From JACDDK01 sp041747155 (lineage in GTDB: Bacteria > Actinomycetota > Rubrobacteria > Rubrobacterales > Rubrobacteraceae), in NCBI GenBank assembly GCA_041747155.1, contig JBGTFQ010000220.1, forward strand, positions 1 through 39,664: a DNA stretch of 39,664 nt, written 5' to 3'. Positions within the stretch are counted from its first letter, which is position 1, and each line of letters begins with the position of its first letter. This document shows, in pieces, positions 1 through 8,218 of the stretch. The notes under the pieces are model-generated. The model was given only the letters and a program-made list of their open reading frames with translations. It had not been told where the DNA came from and did not search any database. Position numbers and translations under genes: made by a program.

Positions 1-934
1 CGTTCCACTCGCTGCTCCACGAGGTCCAGGCGTGGGGTCCAGGAGTTTCTCCCAGATCCGCGTCGTGCCAGGTCTCGCCGCCGTCTGGGCTGAATTCCAC
101 CTGTTCTATGGAGCCAAAGCCGGACCAGGCGCGGCCTTCGATGTTTATATTTCCGGATTCCACGTGGCGCTCGCGGGAGAGAAAGTCCGGTATGCCGGGT
201 GGGACCATCAGCGCGTGGGGATGCTTGCGGGTTACCGGTGTGCCGGGGTCTTCCTCAGATTGCCGGTAGTTGTACGAGACTGTTTGTTGAATGCCCTCGA
301 AGGGTTTATCCACCGCTTGTATACCTTTCAGCCACTTGACCGACGCCATGCCGTACCAGTCCGGGACGATGAGTCGCAGAGGTGCGCCGTGCTGAGGAGG
401 CAGCGGCGAGCCGTTCATCTCGTAGGCAAGGAAGACTTCGTCGTTCAGGGCATCCTCTAGTCTGAGGCTGCGCTCGTAGGAATGTTCGACGCCTTGATCC
501 AAGCCCCGGTCATAGCCGGAGAAGACGATCTCCACGGCATCGTCCAGTAGACCGGCCTCTTCGAGTATTGGACGCAGGAGCGTGCCGGTCCATTCAGCGC
601 ATCCGATGGCCTCGTTGTGCCACGGGACGGAGATTGGTCGCGGGGAGAGGTGCGCTCGTCCATTGCCGCCGCATTCCATCATCACCGGTGCGGTGACCTT
701 TGGACGAGACCGGATGTCTTCGAGGGTTAGATTCAATGGTTTGTGGATGCGTCCTGAAACTGGAAGTTTGTAGGAAGTGGGGTCCACGTGCGGGATGTCG
801 AAGTGGATCAAGAGGTAGTGCATCCCGATGGGTGTGATCGGGTATCGCAACCCTTCCAAATGCATCCCTGGATTGCGGAGTGCGAGCCTCACCTCTTCCC
901 GAGAAAATTCCGAAGTAGTGCTGATCGGGGTCAT
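1..934 (-). CDS. Sulfite oxidase family molybdopterin-dependent oxidoreductase (partial, 3' end beyond window)
   Basis: Reading the minus strand from the ATG at 934 gives an open frame of about 311 codons that runs off the left edge. A strong AGGAGG lies just upstream of the start (about 941-947). Residues 85-93 read MMECGGNGR; the Cys at 88 fits the molybdenum-ligand cysteine of the sulfite oxidase fold. The motif VPDWYGMASVKWL and the later stretch ending in SPDGGETW are typical of the Moco domain and the start of the dimerisation domain. No heme domain or Tat signal is seen at the N-terminus, so a cytoplasmic enzyme with an unknown electron acceptor is likely. The substrate cannot be told from sequence. 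A GATAAT-like -10 element on the minus strand lies at about 967-972. Confidence 0.88.
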   Translation of the reverse strand, partial: MTPISTTSEFSREEVRLALRNPGMHLEGLRYPITPIGMHYLLIHFDIPHVDPTSYKLPVSGRIHKPLNLTLEDIRSRPKVTAPVMMECGGNGRAHLSPRPISVPWHNEAIGCAEWTGTLLRPILEEAGLLDDAVEIVFSGYDRGLDQGVEHSYERSLRLEDALNDEVFLAYEMNGSPLPPQHGAPLRLIVPDWYGMASVKWLKGIQAVDKPFEGIQQTVSYNYRQSEEDPGTPVTRKHPHALMVPPGIPDFLSRERHVESGNINIEGRAWSGFGSIEQVEFSPDGGETWHDADLGETPGPHAWTSWSSEWN

Positions 935-1078
935 GTTTTTAGCCTCCTCTGACGAACACCTCCTAAATTATCTCACAATCCACAATTCGACCCCGCGAAA
1001 AGCACCCGGACCATCGACTCCGGCACCAGCCGCGCCTGTGGTGTACCTTGAAGGGAGCACACTGGGAGAGGAGCCCGC

Positions 1079-1684
1079 ATGAAAACAGTAGAGTTCTACT
1101 ACGATCTCGTAAGCCCTTATTCGTACCTCTCATGCGAGAGACTTTACGAGATAGGCGAGCAAGAGGGCGCGGAGGTCGTGCTGCGACCCATGCTCTTGGG
1201 CGCGGTCCACAACACCGTCGGCATTCAAGCACCCATTCATACTCCGTCGAAAGGCCGCTACTCGGGCAAAGACGTGTACCGCTGGGCTGACTACTATGGG
1301 CTCTCGATGAAATTCCCAAAACCCTTCCCGTTCCGGTCTTTAAAAACCATGCGAGCCGCGATGTTCCTTGAGAAGCAAGACCAGCTCGAAGCTTTCACCC
1401 GAGAGGCTTTCTCATACTTCTGGCAAGAGAACGGAGCCCCGGACGGCGAGAAGGAAGAAGATGAGGACGGCCCGATCTCCGAGGTCGCTCGTCGCATCGG
1501 GGCGAACCCGGAAGCAGTCCTCGAAGCCGCGAGGGACAGCGAAGCCAAACAAGCCCTGAAACAAGCGACCGATGCTGCCGTGGAGCGCGGCGTATTCGGG
1601 GCTCCGACATTCTTTGTGGGCGACGAAATGTTCTGGGGCAACGACCGGCTGCACTTTGTGGAAGCCGCGTTAGAAAAAAGCTAG
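1079..1684 (+). CDS. 2-hydroxychromene-2-carboxylate isomerase family protein (DsbA/GST-kappa fold)
   Basis: This 201-residue protein has the thioredoxin-like start EFYYDLVSPYSYL, in which the Ser of the SPYSY motif replaces the CxxC of DsbA and is the glutathione-activating serine in kappa GSTs and HCCA isomerases. The C-terminal segment GVFGAPTFFVGDEMFWGNDR is the hallmark of the family. Known members isomerise 2-hydroxychromene-2-carboxylate in naphthalene breakdown. No other naphthalene gene is visible here, so the true substrate is unknown. The ATG at 1079 has GGGAGAGGAG upstream. It leads a three-gene run, 16 bases before the 3-hydroxybutyrate dehydrogenase, so a role in acyl or ketone metabolism is possible. 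Confidence 0.85.
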   Translation: MKTVEFYYDLVSPYSYLSCERLYEIGEQEGAEVVLRPMLLGAVHNTVGIQAPIHTPSKGRYSGKDVYRWADYYGLSMKFPKPFPFRSLKTMRAAMFLEKQDQLEAFTREAFSYFWQENGAPDGEKEEDEDGPISEVARRIGANPEAVLEAARDSEAKQALKQATDAAVERGVFGAPTFFVGDEMFWGNDRLHFVEAALEKS

Positions 1685-1700
1685 GCGACGGGGGCGGTAT

Positions 1701-2489
1701 ATGCAAGATAAGATGACTGCGGTGGGTCATGGGGCGGTTAATCTGGATCTCACCGGCAAGAATGCCCTGGTCACCGGGGCGGCAAGCGGCATAGGGAAAG
1801 CCTGCGCCGAACGACTGGCCCACGCTGGCGCGAAGGTGACGGTTGTGGATCTCAACGGCGATGCTGCCAGGGAGGTCGCGGAGAGCATCGGGGGCGTGGC
1901 TGTACAGGTGGATCTCTCGGACTACGAGGCTCTGGATAGCCTGAATGTCCAGGCGGATGTCGTGGTGAATAATGCCGGGGTTCAGCACGTGGCTGCTATG
2001 GAGGATTTTCCGCTGGAGAAGTTCTCCATGATACTGCGCCTCATGCTCGAAGCTCCGTTCCGAATCGTCCGTAAAGCTCTGCCGGGTATGTACGAGAGTG
2101 GCTGGGGACGGGTGGTGAATATCTCGTCCATTCACGGATTGCGGGCTTCGCCGTACAAAGCGGCTTATATATCCGCCAAGCATGGGCTGGAAGGGCTGTC
2201 CAAAGTGATTGCGCTGGAAGGCGGGCCGAAGGGCGTTACATCCAATTGCATCTGTCCGGCCTACGTTCGGACACCGCTTGTCGAAGGCCAGATAGCCGAC
2301 CAAGCCAAAACTCGCGGCATCCCCGAGAGCGAGGTAATAGAGAAGGTGATGCTCACGAGCCCGGCCATTAAACGACTCGTCGAGCCCGAGGAAGTCGCCG
2401 AGATGGTCGCGTTTCTCTGCACCCCCGAAGCCTCATTCATCAGCGGCGCATCCCTCACGATGGACGGTGGAGCGACCGCGCAGTGGTAA
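1701..2489 (+). CDS. D-3-hydroxybutyrate dehydrogenase (short-chain dehydrogenase)
   Basis: A 262-residue SDR. It shows the cofactor motif TGAASGIG near residues 25-32, NNAG, the catalytic Ser in NISSIHG, and the YxxxK pair in YISAKHG. The ISSIHGLRASPYKAAY and AYVRTPLVEGQI stretches match bacterial 3-hydroxybutyrate dehydrogenases, which oxidise D-3-hydroxybutyrate to acetoacetate with NAD+. The next gene is an acetoacetyl-CoA synthetase, which supports this assignment strongly. The ATG at 1701 sits 3 bases after a G-rich stretch; the in-frame ATG at 1713 is a possible alternative start. The gene is probably co-transcribed with its neighbours. Confidence 0.9.
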   Translation: MQDKMTAVGHGAVNLDLTGKNALVTGAASGIGKACAERLAHAGAKVTVVDLNGDAAREVAESIGGVAVQVDLSDYEALDSLNVQADVVVNNAGVQHVAAMEDFPLEKFSMILRLMLEAPFRIVRKALPGMYESGWGRVVNISSIHGLRASPYKAAYISAKHGLEGLSKVIALEGGPKGVTSNCICPAYVRTPLVEGQIADQAKTRGIPESEVIEKVMLTSPAIKRLVEPEEVAEMVAFLCTPEASFISGASLTMDGGATAQW

Positions 2490-2531
2490 TTTGAATCCAA
2501 AGAGAAAATCTTAGCGAGAGGAGCCCGACCG

Positions 2532-4502
2532 ATGGAGACGACTGAAGGCACCGTTCTGTGGGAGCCCTCCAAAGAGTTCAAAACGAACGCCAACATCACC
2601 CGGTACATGACTTGGTTACGCGACGAGAAGGGCCGGGATCTTTCGGATTACGCCGCGCTCTGGGAGTGGTCTGTCACGGACCTCGAAGGCTTCTGGGAGA
2701 GTGTCTGGGAGTTCGGTGGCGTGAAAGCTGCGAAGCCTTACTCCGCTGTTCTGGGCGAGCGCAGTATGCCGGGGGCGGAGTGGTTTGTCGGGTCGGAGCT
2801 TAACTATGCGGAGCACGCTTTTCTCCGGGCGCGAGGGGATGATGCGGCGATAGTCTCGCAGTCCGAGGTTCGGCCACTGCGAGAGCTGAGTTGGAATGAA
2901 TTGCACGCGCAGACTGCGGCCTTAGCGGCAGGTCTGAAAGACTTGGGTGTCGGGCGTGGGGATCGAATCGTGGCGTACATCCCTAACGTGCCAGAGGCGA
3001 TGGTCGCGTTTCTAGCGTGCGCTTCGTTAGGCGCGGTCTGGTCGAGTTGCTCCCCGGATTTCGGCGCCGGGAGCGTCGTGGACCGCTTCGCCCAGATCGA
3101 ACCAAAAGTACTCCTCGCTGTCGACGGATACCGCTACGGAGGCAAGGATTACGACCGCACGGACGTGGTGGCCCGGCTGCAACGTGAGATACCTACCCTC
3201 GAAAAGACCATAGTATTGCCATACTTGAACGACAACCCGGACACGAGCGAGTTATCCGATGTCGTGCTTTGGGATGAACTACTATCCGCACACGACGGTG
3301 CGGAGTTGATCTTCGAGGCAGTGCCGTTCGACCACCCGTTGTGGGTCTTGTACTCGTCCGGGACGACGGGCTTGCCGAAAGCCATCGTGCAGAGTCACGG
3401 GGGCATACTCGTGGAGCACCTCAAGGCCGTCATCTTGCACATGAACCTCGGCCCGGAAGACCGTTTCTTTTGGTTTACGACTACCGGTTGGATGATGTGG
3501 AACGTAGTCGCCGCGAGCCTGCTCTCCGGCGCGACCGCTCTCCTCTACGACGGTAACCCCGGCCACCCGGACCTGAACGTCGTCTGGAAGTTCGCCGAGG
3601 AATCCGGGATGACCGTATTTGGTACGAGCGCGAGCTATCTCACTTCGTGCATGAAAGCCGGTATAGAGCCGGGCCGAAACTTTGATCTCGGCAAGCTGAA
3701 AGCTGTTGGCTCTACAGGATCGCCGCTCCCGCCAGAGGGCTTTGAGTGGGTCTACGAGAACGTAAAGAAAAATGTGTGGCTCTTCTCCACAAGTGGTGGC
3801 ACGGATATGTGTACCGCATTCGTTGGGGGCGTGCCGACCTTGCCGGTGCGAACGGGTGAATTGCAGGCGCGGTCGCTCGGGGCGAAGGTACAGGCGTTCG
3901 ACGGAGACGGCGAGCCTCGCATCGGGGAGGTAGGCGAGTTAGTAATAACTGAGCCGATGCCGTCCATGCCGATCTACTTCTGGAACGACGAAAACGGAGA
4001 ACGATACCTGGAGAGTTACTTTGACATGTATCCTGGCGTGTGGCGTCACGGAGACTGGCTTCTCATCAAAGAGAATGGATCGTGCGTCATCTACGGTCGC
4101 TCCGATTCGACTATCAACCGCGGCGGCGTCCGCATGGGTACCGCCGAAATATACTCCGCCGTAGAGAAAGTCGACGAAGTAGCCGAGAGCCTCGTAGTGG
4201 ACGTAACCACCCCTGAAAAAGCCTACATGCCACTGTTTGTCGTACTCAAAGAAGGCACAGAACTGACCGACGACCTCAAAAAACGGATAAATGTTCGCAT
4301 ACGTGAGGAGTGTTCGCCGCGCCACATACCAAACGAGATCTTCGCGGTCGAGGAGATCCCAAAGACCCTCAACGGTAAGAAGCTCGAAGTACCGGTGAAG
4401 AAGATTCTCACTGGCACCCCACCCGAGGACGCCGCCAGCCGCGACTCCCTGCAAAACCCGGACGTACTAGACGACTACGCGGAACTGGCACGTCGTCTTT
4501 AG
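2532..4502 (+). CDS. aacS: Acetoacetyl-CoA synthetase (acetoacetate--CoA ligase)
   Basis: A full-length 656-residue ANL-family ligase that makes acetoacetyl-CoA from acetoacetate, ATP and CoA. The N-terminal region (YMTWLRDEKGRDLSDYAALWEWSV, split here as two short blocks) and the motif WSSCSPDFG are specific to AacS/acetyl-CoA-synthetase-like enzymes. The ATP motif YSSGTTGLPKA lies near residue 275, and the catalytic lysine of the C-terminal domain is in KTLNGKK near residue 618. GAGAGGAG precedes the ATG at 2532. With the upstream 3-hydroxybutyrate dehydrogenase it forms a pathway for using 3-hydroxybutyrate, either from outside or from stored polyhydroxybutyrate. Confidence 0.95.
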   Translation: METTEGTVLWEPSKEFKTNANITRYMTWLRDEKGRDLSDYAALWEWSVTDLEGFWESVWEFGGVKAAKPYSAVLGERSMPGAEWFVGSELNYAEHAFLRARGDDAAIVSQSEVRPLRELSWNELHAQTAALAAGLKDLGVGRGDRIVAYIPNVPEAMVAFLACASLGAVWSSCSPDFGAGSVVDRFAQIEPKVLLAVDGYRYGGKDYDRTDVVARLQREIPTLEKTIVLPYLNDNPDTSELSDVVLWDELLSAHDGAELIFEAVPFDHPLWVLYSSGTTGLPKAIVQSHGGILVEHLKAVILHMNLGPEDRFFWFTTTGWMMWNVVAASLLSGATALLYDGNPGHPDLNVVWKFAEESGMTVFGTSASYLTSCMKAGIEPGRNFDLGKLKAVGSTGSPLPPEGFEWVYENVKKNVWLFSTSGGTDMCTAFVGGVPTLPVRTGELQARSLGAKVQAFDGDGEPRIGEVGELVITEPMPSMPIYFWNDENGERYLESYFDMYPGVWRHGDWLLIKENGSCVIYGRSDSTINRGGVRMGTAEIYSAVEKVDEVAESLVVDVTTPEKAYMPLFVVLKEGTELTDDLKKRINVRIREECSPRHIPNEIFAVEEIPKTLNGKKLEVPVKKILTGTPPEDAASRDSLQNPDVLDDYAELARRL

Positions 4503-4672
4503 GAGGGATATTTGACGCGGACTTTGGGCTGCTCTAGTCTTTGCCTTGGGTGAAGCTTGGGAAAGGCGACCTACTAGGGACGGGATGTTGCGTCAACCGC
4601 AGTGTGTCGAGCATGGCGCGATCGGGAGTCGCGGCAGGTACATTTCGAGTCTACCGCCACACTCATAAGTTA

Positions 4673-4688
4673 GCGGACATGGGTCCGC
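4673..4688 (+). other. Short hairpin in the leader of the enoyl-CoA hydratase gene
   Basis: GCGGAC and GTCCGC form a 6-bp perfect stem with a 4-base loop (ATGG), 28 bases before the TTG start at 4717. The 214-base gap between aacS and this gene otherwise shows no gene I can support. The hairpin lies near where a transcript could begin. Its role is unknown and it may be chance. Confidence 0.25.
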
Positions 4689-4716
4689 GAAAAACTGTCT
4701 TAAGGAGACGAACATT

Positions 4717-5502
4717 TTGTACGAGACAATCCTCTTTGACAATACTGGCGGCATCGCCATTATCGCGTTGAACCGTCCGAAAGCCCTCAACGCCTTTGAC
4801 GGCAAGATGCACGAGGAGTTGCACGCGGCGTTGGACGCGGTCGCCGAAGACGATTCGGTTCGTTGTCTCGTGCTGCGGGGCGAGGGGCGAGGTTTCTCCG
4901 CAGGGGCGGACTTGAAGCAGGTCGTCGAAGGTGGGGACGGTGATCCGGACCTCGGGGAATACCTGAGAGAAACTTATAGTCGTACGGTAACGCGCATTAC
5001 GGAAATGCGGAAGCCGGTGATCTGCGCTCTGCACGGCCCGGTGTACGGCGCGGGGCTAGGCATCGCGCTCGCCTGTGACTTGCGCGTGGCCGCCGAGAGC
5101 GCGAAATTCTCCGTGGCGTTTATCAAGATCGGGTTGATGCCGGACGCTGGGGTCTCGTTCTTTCTACCCCGGATCGTGGGACTCGGGCGGGCGATGGAGA
5201 TGTCCATGCTCGGTGACGCGGTCGAAGCCAAAGAGGCGCACCGTATTGGGCTCGTGAACAAGCTTGTTTCGGACGAGGATCTCGCCACCGAAACCGCCGC
5301 CCTTGCCGCGAAGCTCGCAGCCCTACCGACACAGGCGATGGGTGAGATCAAAGCCTCCCTCTACGCGAGCTTCGAGACCGACCTCAAAACCGCTCTGGAG
5401 AACGAGGCTAAAGGCCAGACGTTCTGCGGCCACACCGCCGATCACAAGGAAGGAGTCGCCGCGTTCTTTGAGAAACGAGCCCCGGAGTTTACCGGAAGTT
5501 AG
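4717..5502 (+). CDS. Enoyl-CoA hydratase/isomerase family protein, PaaG-like
   Basis: A 261-residue crotonase-fold protein. The oxyanion-hole segments are FSAGADLKQ (near residue 62) and HGPVYGAGLGIALACDL. The segment IKIGLMPDAG carries the Asp typical of PaaG-type ring-isomerising enzymes rather than the paired glutamates of classic hydratases, so isomerase-type chemistry on an aromatic or unsaturated acyl-CoA is plausible. The TTG at 4717 is chosen because AAGGAGACG precedes it at good spacing and the protein begins in the usual place for the family. The stop is 13 bases before the next start, an acyl-CoA ligase, which suggests both act on the same acyl-CoA. Confidence 0.9.
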   Translation: MYETILFDNTGGIAIIALNRPKALNAFDGKMHEELHAALDAVAEDDSVRCLVLRGEGRGFSAGADLKQVVEGGDGDPDLGEYLRETYSRTVTRITEMRKPVICALHGPVYGAGLGIALACDLRVAAESAKFSVAFIKIGLMPDAGVSFFLPRIVGLGRAMEMSMLGDAVEAKEAHRIGLVNKLVSDEDLATETAALAAKLAALPTQAMGEIKASLYASFETDLKTALENEAKGQTFCGHTADHKEGVAAFFEKRAPEFTGS

Positions 5503-5515
5503 AAAGGAGAAGACT

Positions 5516-7180
5516 ATGACCGACGCACACTTCGAGTTCCTGCCGTGGCGTGCGCCCCGCACCCTGACACTACCGGAGACCAACGTCTTCCACAACCTCG
5601 CGGTCTCAGCCGACCGCTATCCCGAGAAGACCGCCATCGTCTACTACGGTGCGGAGATCACTTACCGCCAACTTCGCTCCGACACCGAAGCTCTCGCCGG
5701 ATATCTTCAAGAAGACCTCGGCGTTGAGAAGGGCGACCGCGTATTGTTGTACATGCAGAACAGCCCGCAGTTCGTCGTCGCGTACCACGCCATCCTGCGA
5801 GCCGACGCTGTCGTTGTCCCCGTCAATCCGATGTTGATGACGGCGGAGATCGAGCACTACGTAGAAGACTCCGGCGCGAGAGTAGCCATCGTCGGCCAGG
5901 AACTCTACGAACGCCTCGAACCGCTCGTAAGCGAGGACGGACTCGCTCACGTCATAACAGCCGCGTATTCGGACTACCTGCAAGAAGCACCTGACTTCCC
6001 AGTACCGGAGGTCGTCACCGCTCCGGTCCGGACACCTGAAGGTGCGATACCCTGGTCCGACGCGCTCGACGCGAATCGCACGCCCGGTCCAGTTACCACC
6101 GGCGCGGAAGACTTGGCGTGTCTGCCGTACACATCTGGGACCACGGGCCGCCCGAAAGGTTGCATGCACACGCACCGCAACCTGCAGGCGACGCTGGTGA
6201 GCGCTGGCTTGTGGTTCAGCATGACGCCCGAGACGGTGGCGCTCGCGACGTTGCCGATGTTCCACGTCACGGGGATGCAGCATAGTATGGCCGCCCCCAT
6301 CTACTACGGCGGAACCATGATCCTGCTGACCCGCTGGGACCGCGAACTGGCCGCCTCGCTCGTCGAACAACACGGCATCACTCACTGGACCAACATCTCC
6401 ACAATGGTCGTGGACTTTCTCGGCAACCCGAGCATAGCGGAGGCGGATCTCTCCTCGTTCCAGGCAGTTGGGGGTGGTGGCGCTCCACTCCCGGCGGCGG
6501 TCGGAGAGAAGCTGGAGGCTCTAACCGGCATCCGGTACGCGGAGGGCTACGGTCTCACGGAGACCATTAGCCAGACGCATTTCAACCCGCCCGACCGACC
6601 AAAATTGCAGTGTCTCGGCATCCCGTCATTCGATGTAGATGCTCGAATCGTCAACCCGGAGACTTTGGAGGAATTGGGCGTAGGGGAGGAAGGTGAGATC
6701 GTCTCTAGTGGGCCGCAGATCATGCGTGGCTACTGGCAACGCCCTGAGGCCGACGAGGAGACCTTCTTCGAGCGCGACGGACGACGCTTCATGCGAACCG
6801 GCGACATAGCCATGCGCGACGAAGAAGGCTACTACTTCATGGTCGACCGGCTCAAGCGCATGATCAACGCCAGCGGCTACAAGGTCTGGCCCGCCGAGGT
6901 CGAATCCATGCTCTACGGTCACCCAGCCATCCAGGAAGCCTGCGTAATAGGAATACCCGACGAGCAACGCGGCGAGACCGCCAAAGCCTTTGTAGTCCTG
7001 CGCGACGGCGAAGATGCCACGGCAGAAGACATTATCGAATGGGCGAAAGGCGAGATGGCCGCGTACAAATATCCTCGGCACGTCGAGTTTATCGACGAGT
7101 TGCCCAAGAGTGGATCCGGCAAGATTCTGTGGCGTGAGCTCCAAGAACAGGAACAAAAGAAGATGACGGAATCTGGATAG
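5516..7180 (+). CDS. Acyl-CoA ligase (AMP-forming, long-chain fatty acid/aromatic acid type)
   Basis: A 554-residue class I adenylate-forming enzyme. The ATG at 5516 follows AAAGGAGAAG; the frame is open further upstream (to 5264), but that part overlaps the previous gene and has no family match. Motifs: YTSGTTGRPKG (ATP), GYGLTET, the hinge region around DRLKRMINASGYKV, and the adenylation lysine in SGSGKILWREL near the C-terminus. It activates a carboxylic acid to its CoA thioester. Chain length or aromatic preference cannot be read from sequence. The PaaG-like neighbour and the alpha/beta hydrolase downstream point to a degradative unit. Confidence 0.92.
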   Translation: MTDAHFEFLPWRAPRTLTLPETNVFHNLAVSADRYPEKTAIVYYGAEITYRQLRSDTEALAGYLQEDLGVEKGDRVLLYMQNSPQFVVAYHAILRADAVVVPVNPMLMTAEIEHYVEDSGARVAIVGQELYERLEPLVSEDGLAHVITAAYSDYLQEAPDFPVPEVVTAPVRTPEGAIPWSDALDANRTPGPVTTGAEDLACLPYTSGTTGRPKGCMHTHRNLQATLVSAGLWFSMTPETVALATLPMFHVTGMQHSMAAPIYYGGTMILLTRWDRELAASLVEQHGITHWTNISTMVVDFLGNPSIAEADLSSFQAVGGGGAPLPAAVGEKLEALTGIRYAEGYGLTETISQTHFNPPDRPKLQCLGIPSFDVDARIVNPETLEELGVGEEGEIVSSGPQIMRGYWQRPEADEETFFERDGRRFMRTGDIAMRDEEGYYFMVDRLKRMINASGYKVWPAEVESMLYGHPAIQEACVIGIPDEQRGETAKAFVVLRDGEDATAEDIIEWAKGEMAAYKYPRHVEFIDELPKSGSGKILWRELQEQEQKKMTESG

Positions 7181-7210
7181 CCGGGTGTCGCGGAAGGGCT
7201 TCGTGAATTG

Positions 7211-7229
7211 CGCGGGCGGGATGCCCGTG
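7211..7229 (+). terminator. Hairpin between the acyl-CoA ligase and the hydrolase pseudogene
   Basis: CGCGGGC and GCCCGTG pair as a 7-bp stem with one G-T wobble around the loop GGGAT, 30 bases after the ligase stop. No T-run follows, so this is a weak or partial terminator or an RNA-stability hairpin. Confidence 0.3.
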
Positions 7230-7275
7230 AGATCATCGTCTATGGGGTTGGTCACTTAAAGGAAGAGAGGCGAGT

Positions 7276-8105
7276 ATGCCGGAAGTTTCGGTGAACGGTA
7301 CGCAGTTGTACTACGAAGAATACGGTTCTCGGGACCGACCAGCATTGGTATTCGGGCATTCTCTCTTCTTCGATCACACCATGTTCCGTCATCAGGTGGA
7401 GCGCTTCTCCGATGATTACCGGGTGGTGGTCTACGATCACCGGGGCCAGGGTCGAAGCGCCGAAGCGCCGAAGCACCTGTAGAGGAACTGGACATGAATA
7501 CCCTCGCCGCTGACGCCGCCGCCCTGATCGAAGCTCTGGAACTGGCTCCGTGCCACTACATCGGCAACTCTATGGGCGGATTCATAGCGGCACGTTTGGC
7601 CGCCCGGCGACCGGATCTACTCCTGTCAGCCGTGGCAATGGGCTCCTCCGCCGAAGCGGAAGGCAAGGTCGAAGAGTTCGGGCCTCTGGTGGTCCATCTC
7701 CAACAGCACGGTACACCAGACGTCATAGAACCGCTGATGTACATAATGTTCGGTGACACTACCCTCTCCGAGCCGGAACGTGAAGACCTGCGCGAGCAAT
7801 GGAAACACTACATGCTCGAACTCCCCGCAACGATAGGCGACGCGGCCCACGGTGTCGTCTATCGGGAAGACGTACTCCCGGAACTGGCCGATGCTCAAGT
7901 TCCCGTGCTGGCTATCGCCGGTCAGGAGGACCACGCCTACGAGGCGAGTCTCTCCCAGCACATAGCCGATACTGCGCCACAGGGACGCTGGGTTACGGTC
8001 GACCGTGCGGGCCACTCGCTGGCCGTGGAGTGTCCCGACGCCGTCAATGAACATCTTGCCGAACACTTCGCCTCCACAACGGTCCAAAGCTCCAGCCTCT
8101 CATAG
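7276..8105 (+). pseudogene. Alpha/beta hydrolase split by a frameshift in an 8-bp tandem repeat
   Basis: Two adjacent reading frames together make one alpha/beta hydrolase. The first (7276-7482, 68 residues) holds the oxyanion strand VFGHSLFFDHTMF and YDHRGQGRS. The second (from about 7476 to 8105) holds the nucleophile elbow GNSMGG, the acid in AGQEDHAYE and the catalytic His in DRAGHSLAVE. The frames meet at a tract of CGAAGCGC units (7453-7474, 2.75 copies). Removing one 8-base unit joins them cleanly as GRSAEAPVEELDMNTL and gives a normal 273-residue protein. RBS AAGAGAGG precedes the ATG at 7276. Intact relatives include 3-oxoadipate enol-lactonase-like hydrolases. It may be a pseudogene, a phase-variable gene or a sequencing error. 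Confidence 0.9.
7453..7474 (+). repeat. 8-bp tandem repeat (CGAAGCGC x 2.75) causing a frameshift
   Basis: Three successive CGAAGC starts spaced 8 bases apart lie inside the hydrolase coding region. An 8-base unit changes the reading frame at each gain or loss, so the copy number decides whether the hydrolase is made. Confidence 0.9.
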
Positions 8106-8135
8106 AAGCAGAGCTTGAAAGACCCCATAAAGCCC

Positions 8136-8163
8136 TTGCGCCGGATATTGGATACTTTATACT
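8136..8163 (+). promoter_or_regulatory. Candidate sigma-70-type promoter for the liv operon
   Basis: TTGCGC (8136-8141) and TATACT (8158-8163) are separated by 16 bases and lie about 56 bases before the livK start. This is one of the better -35/-10 pairs in the window and it stands at the head of a five-gene transporter run. Confidence 0.5.
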
Positions 8164-8218
8164 GTCCTCAGTTGTAAGGAATCGGTACCGTGGGGGTGCC
8201 GGGGATTAGGAGGATAAG

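Noticed and set aside
5264..5515. N-terminal extension of the acyl-CoA ligase
   Set aside because: It overlaps the enoyl-CoA hydratase gene, is full of Arg and Pro as expected of a shadow frame, and a strong ribosome binding site precedes the ATG at 5516.
7276..8105. Two separate genes (68 and 203 residues)
   Set aside because: Each is only half of one alpha/beta hydrolase and they join perfectly when one 8-bp repeat unit is removed.
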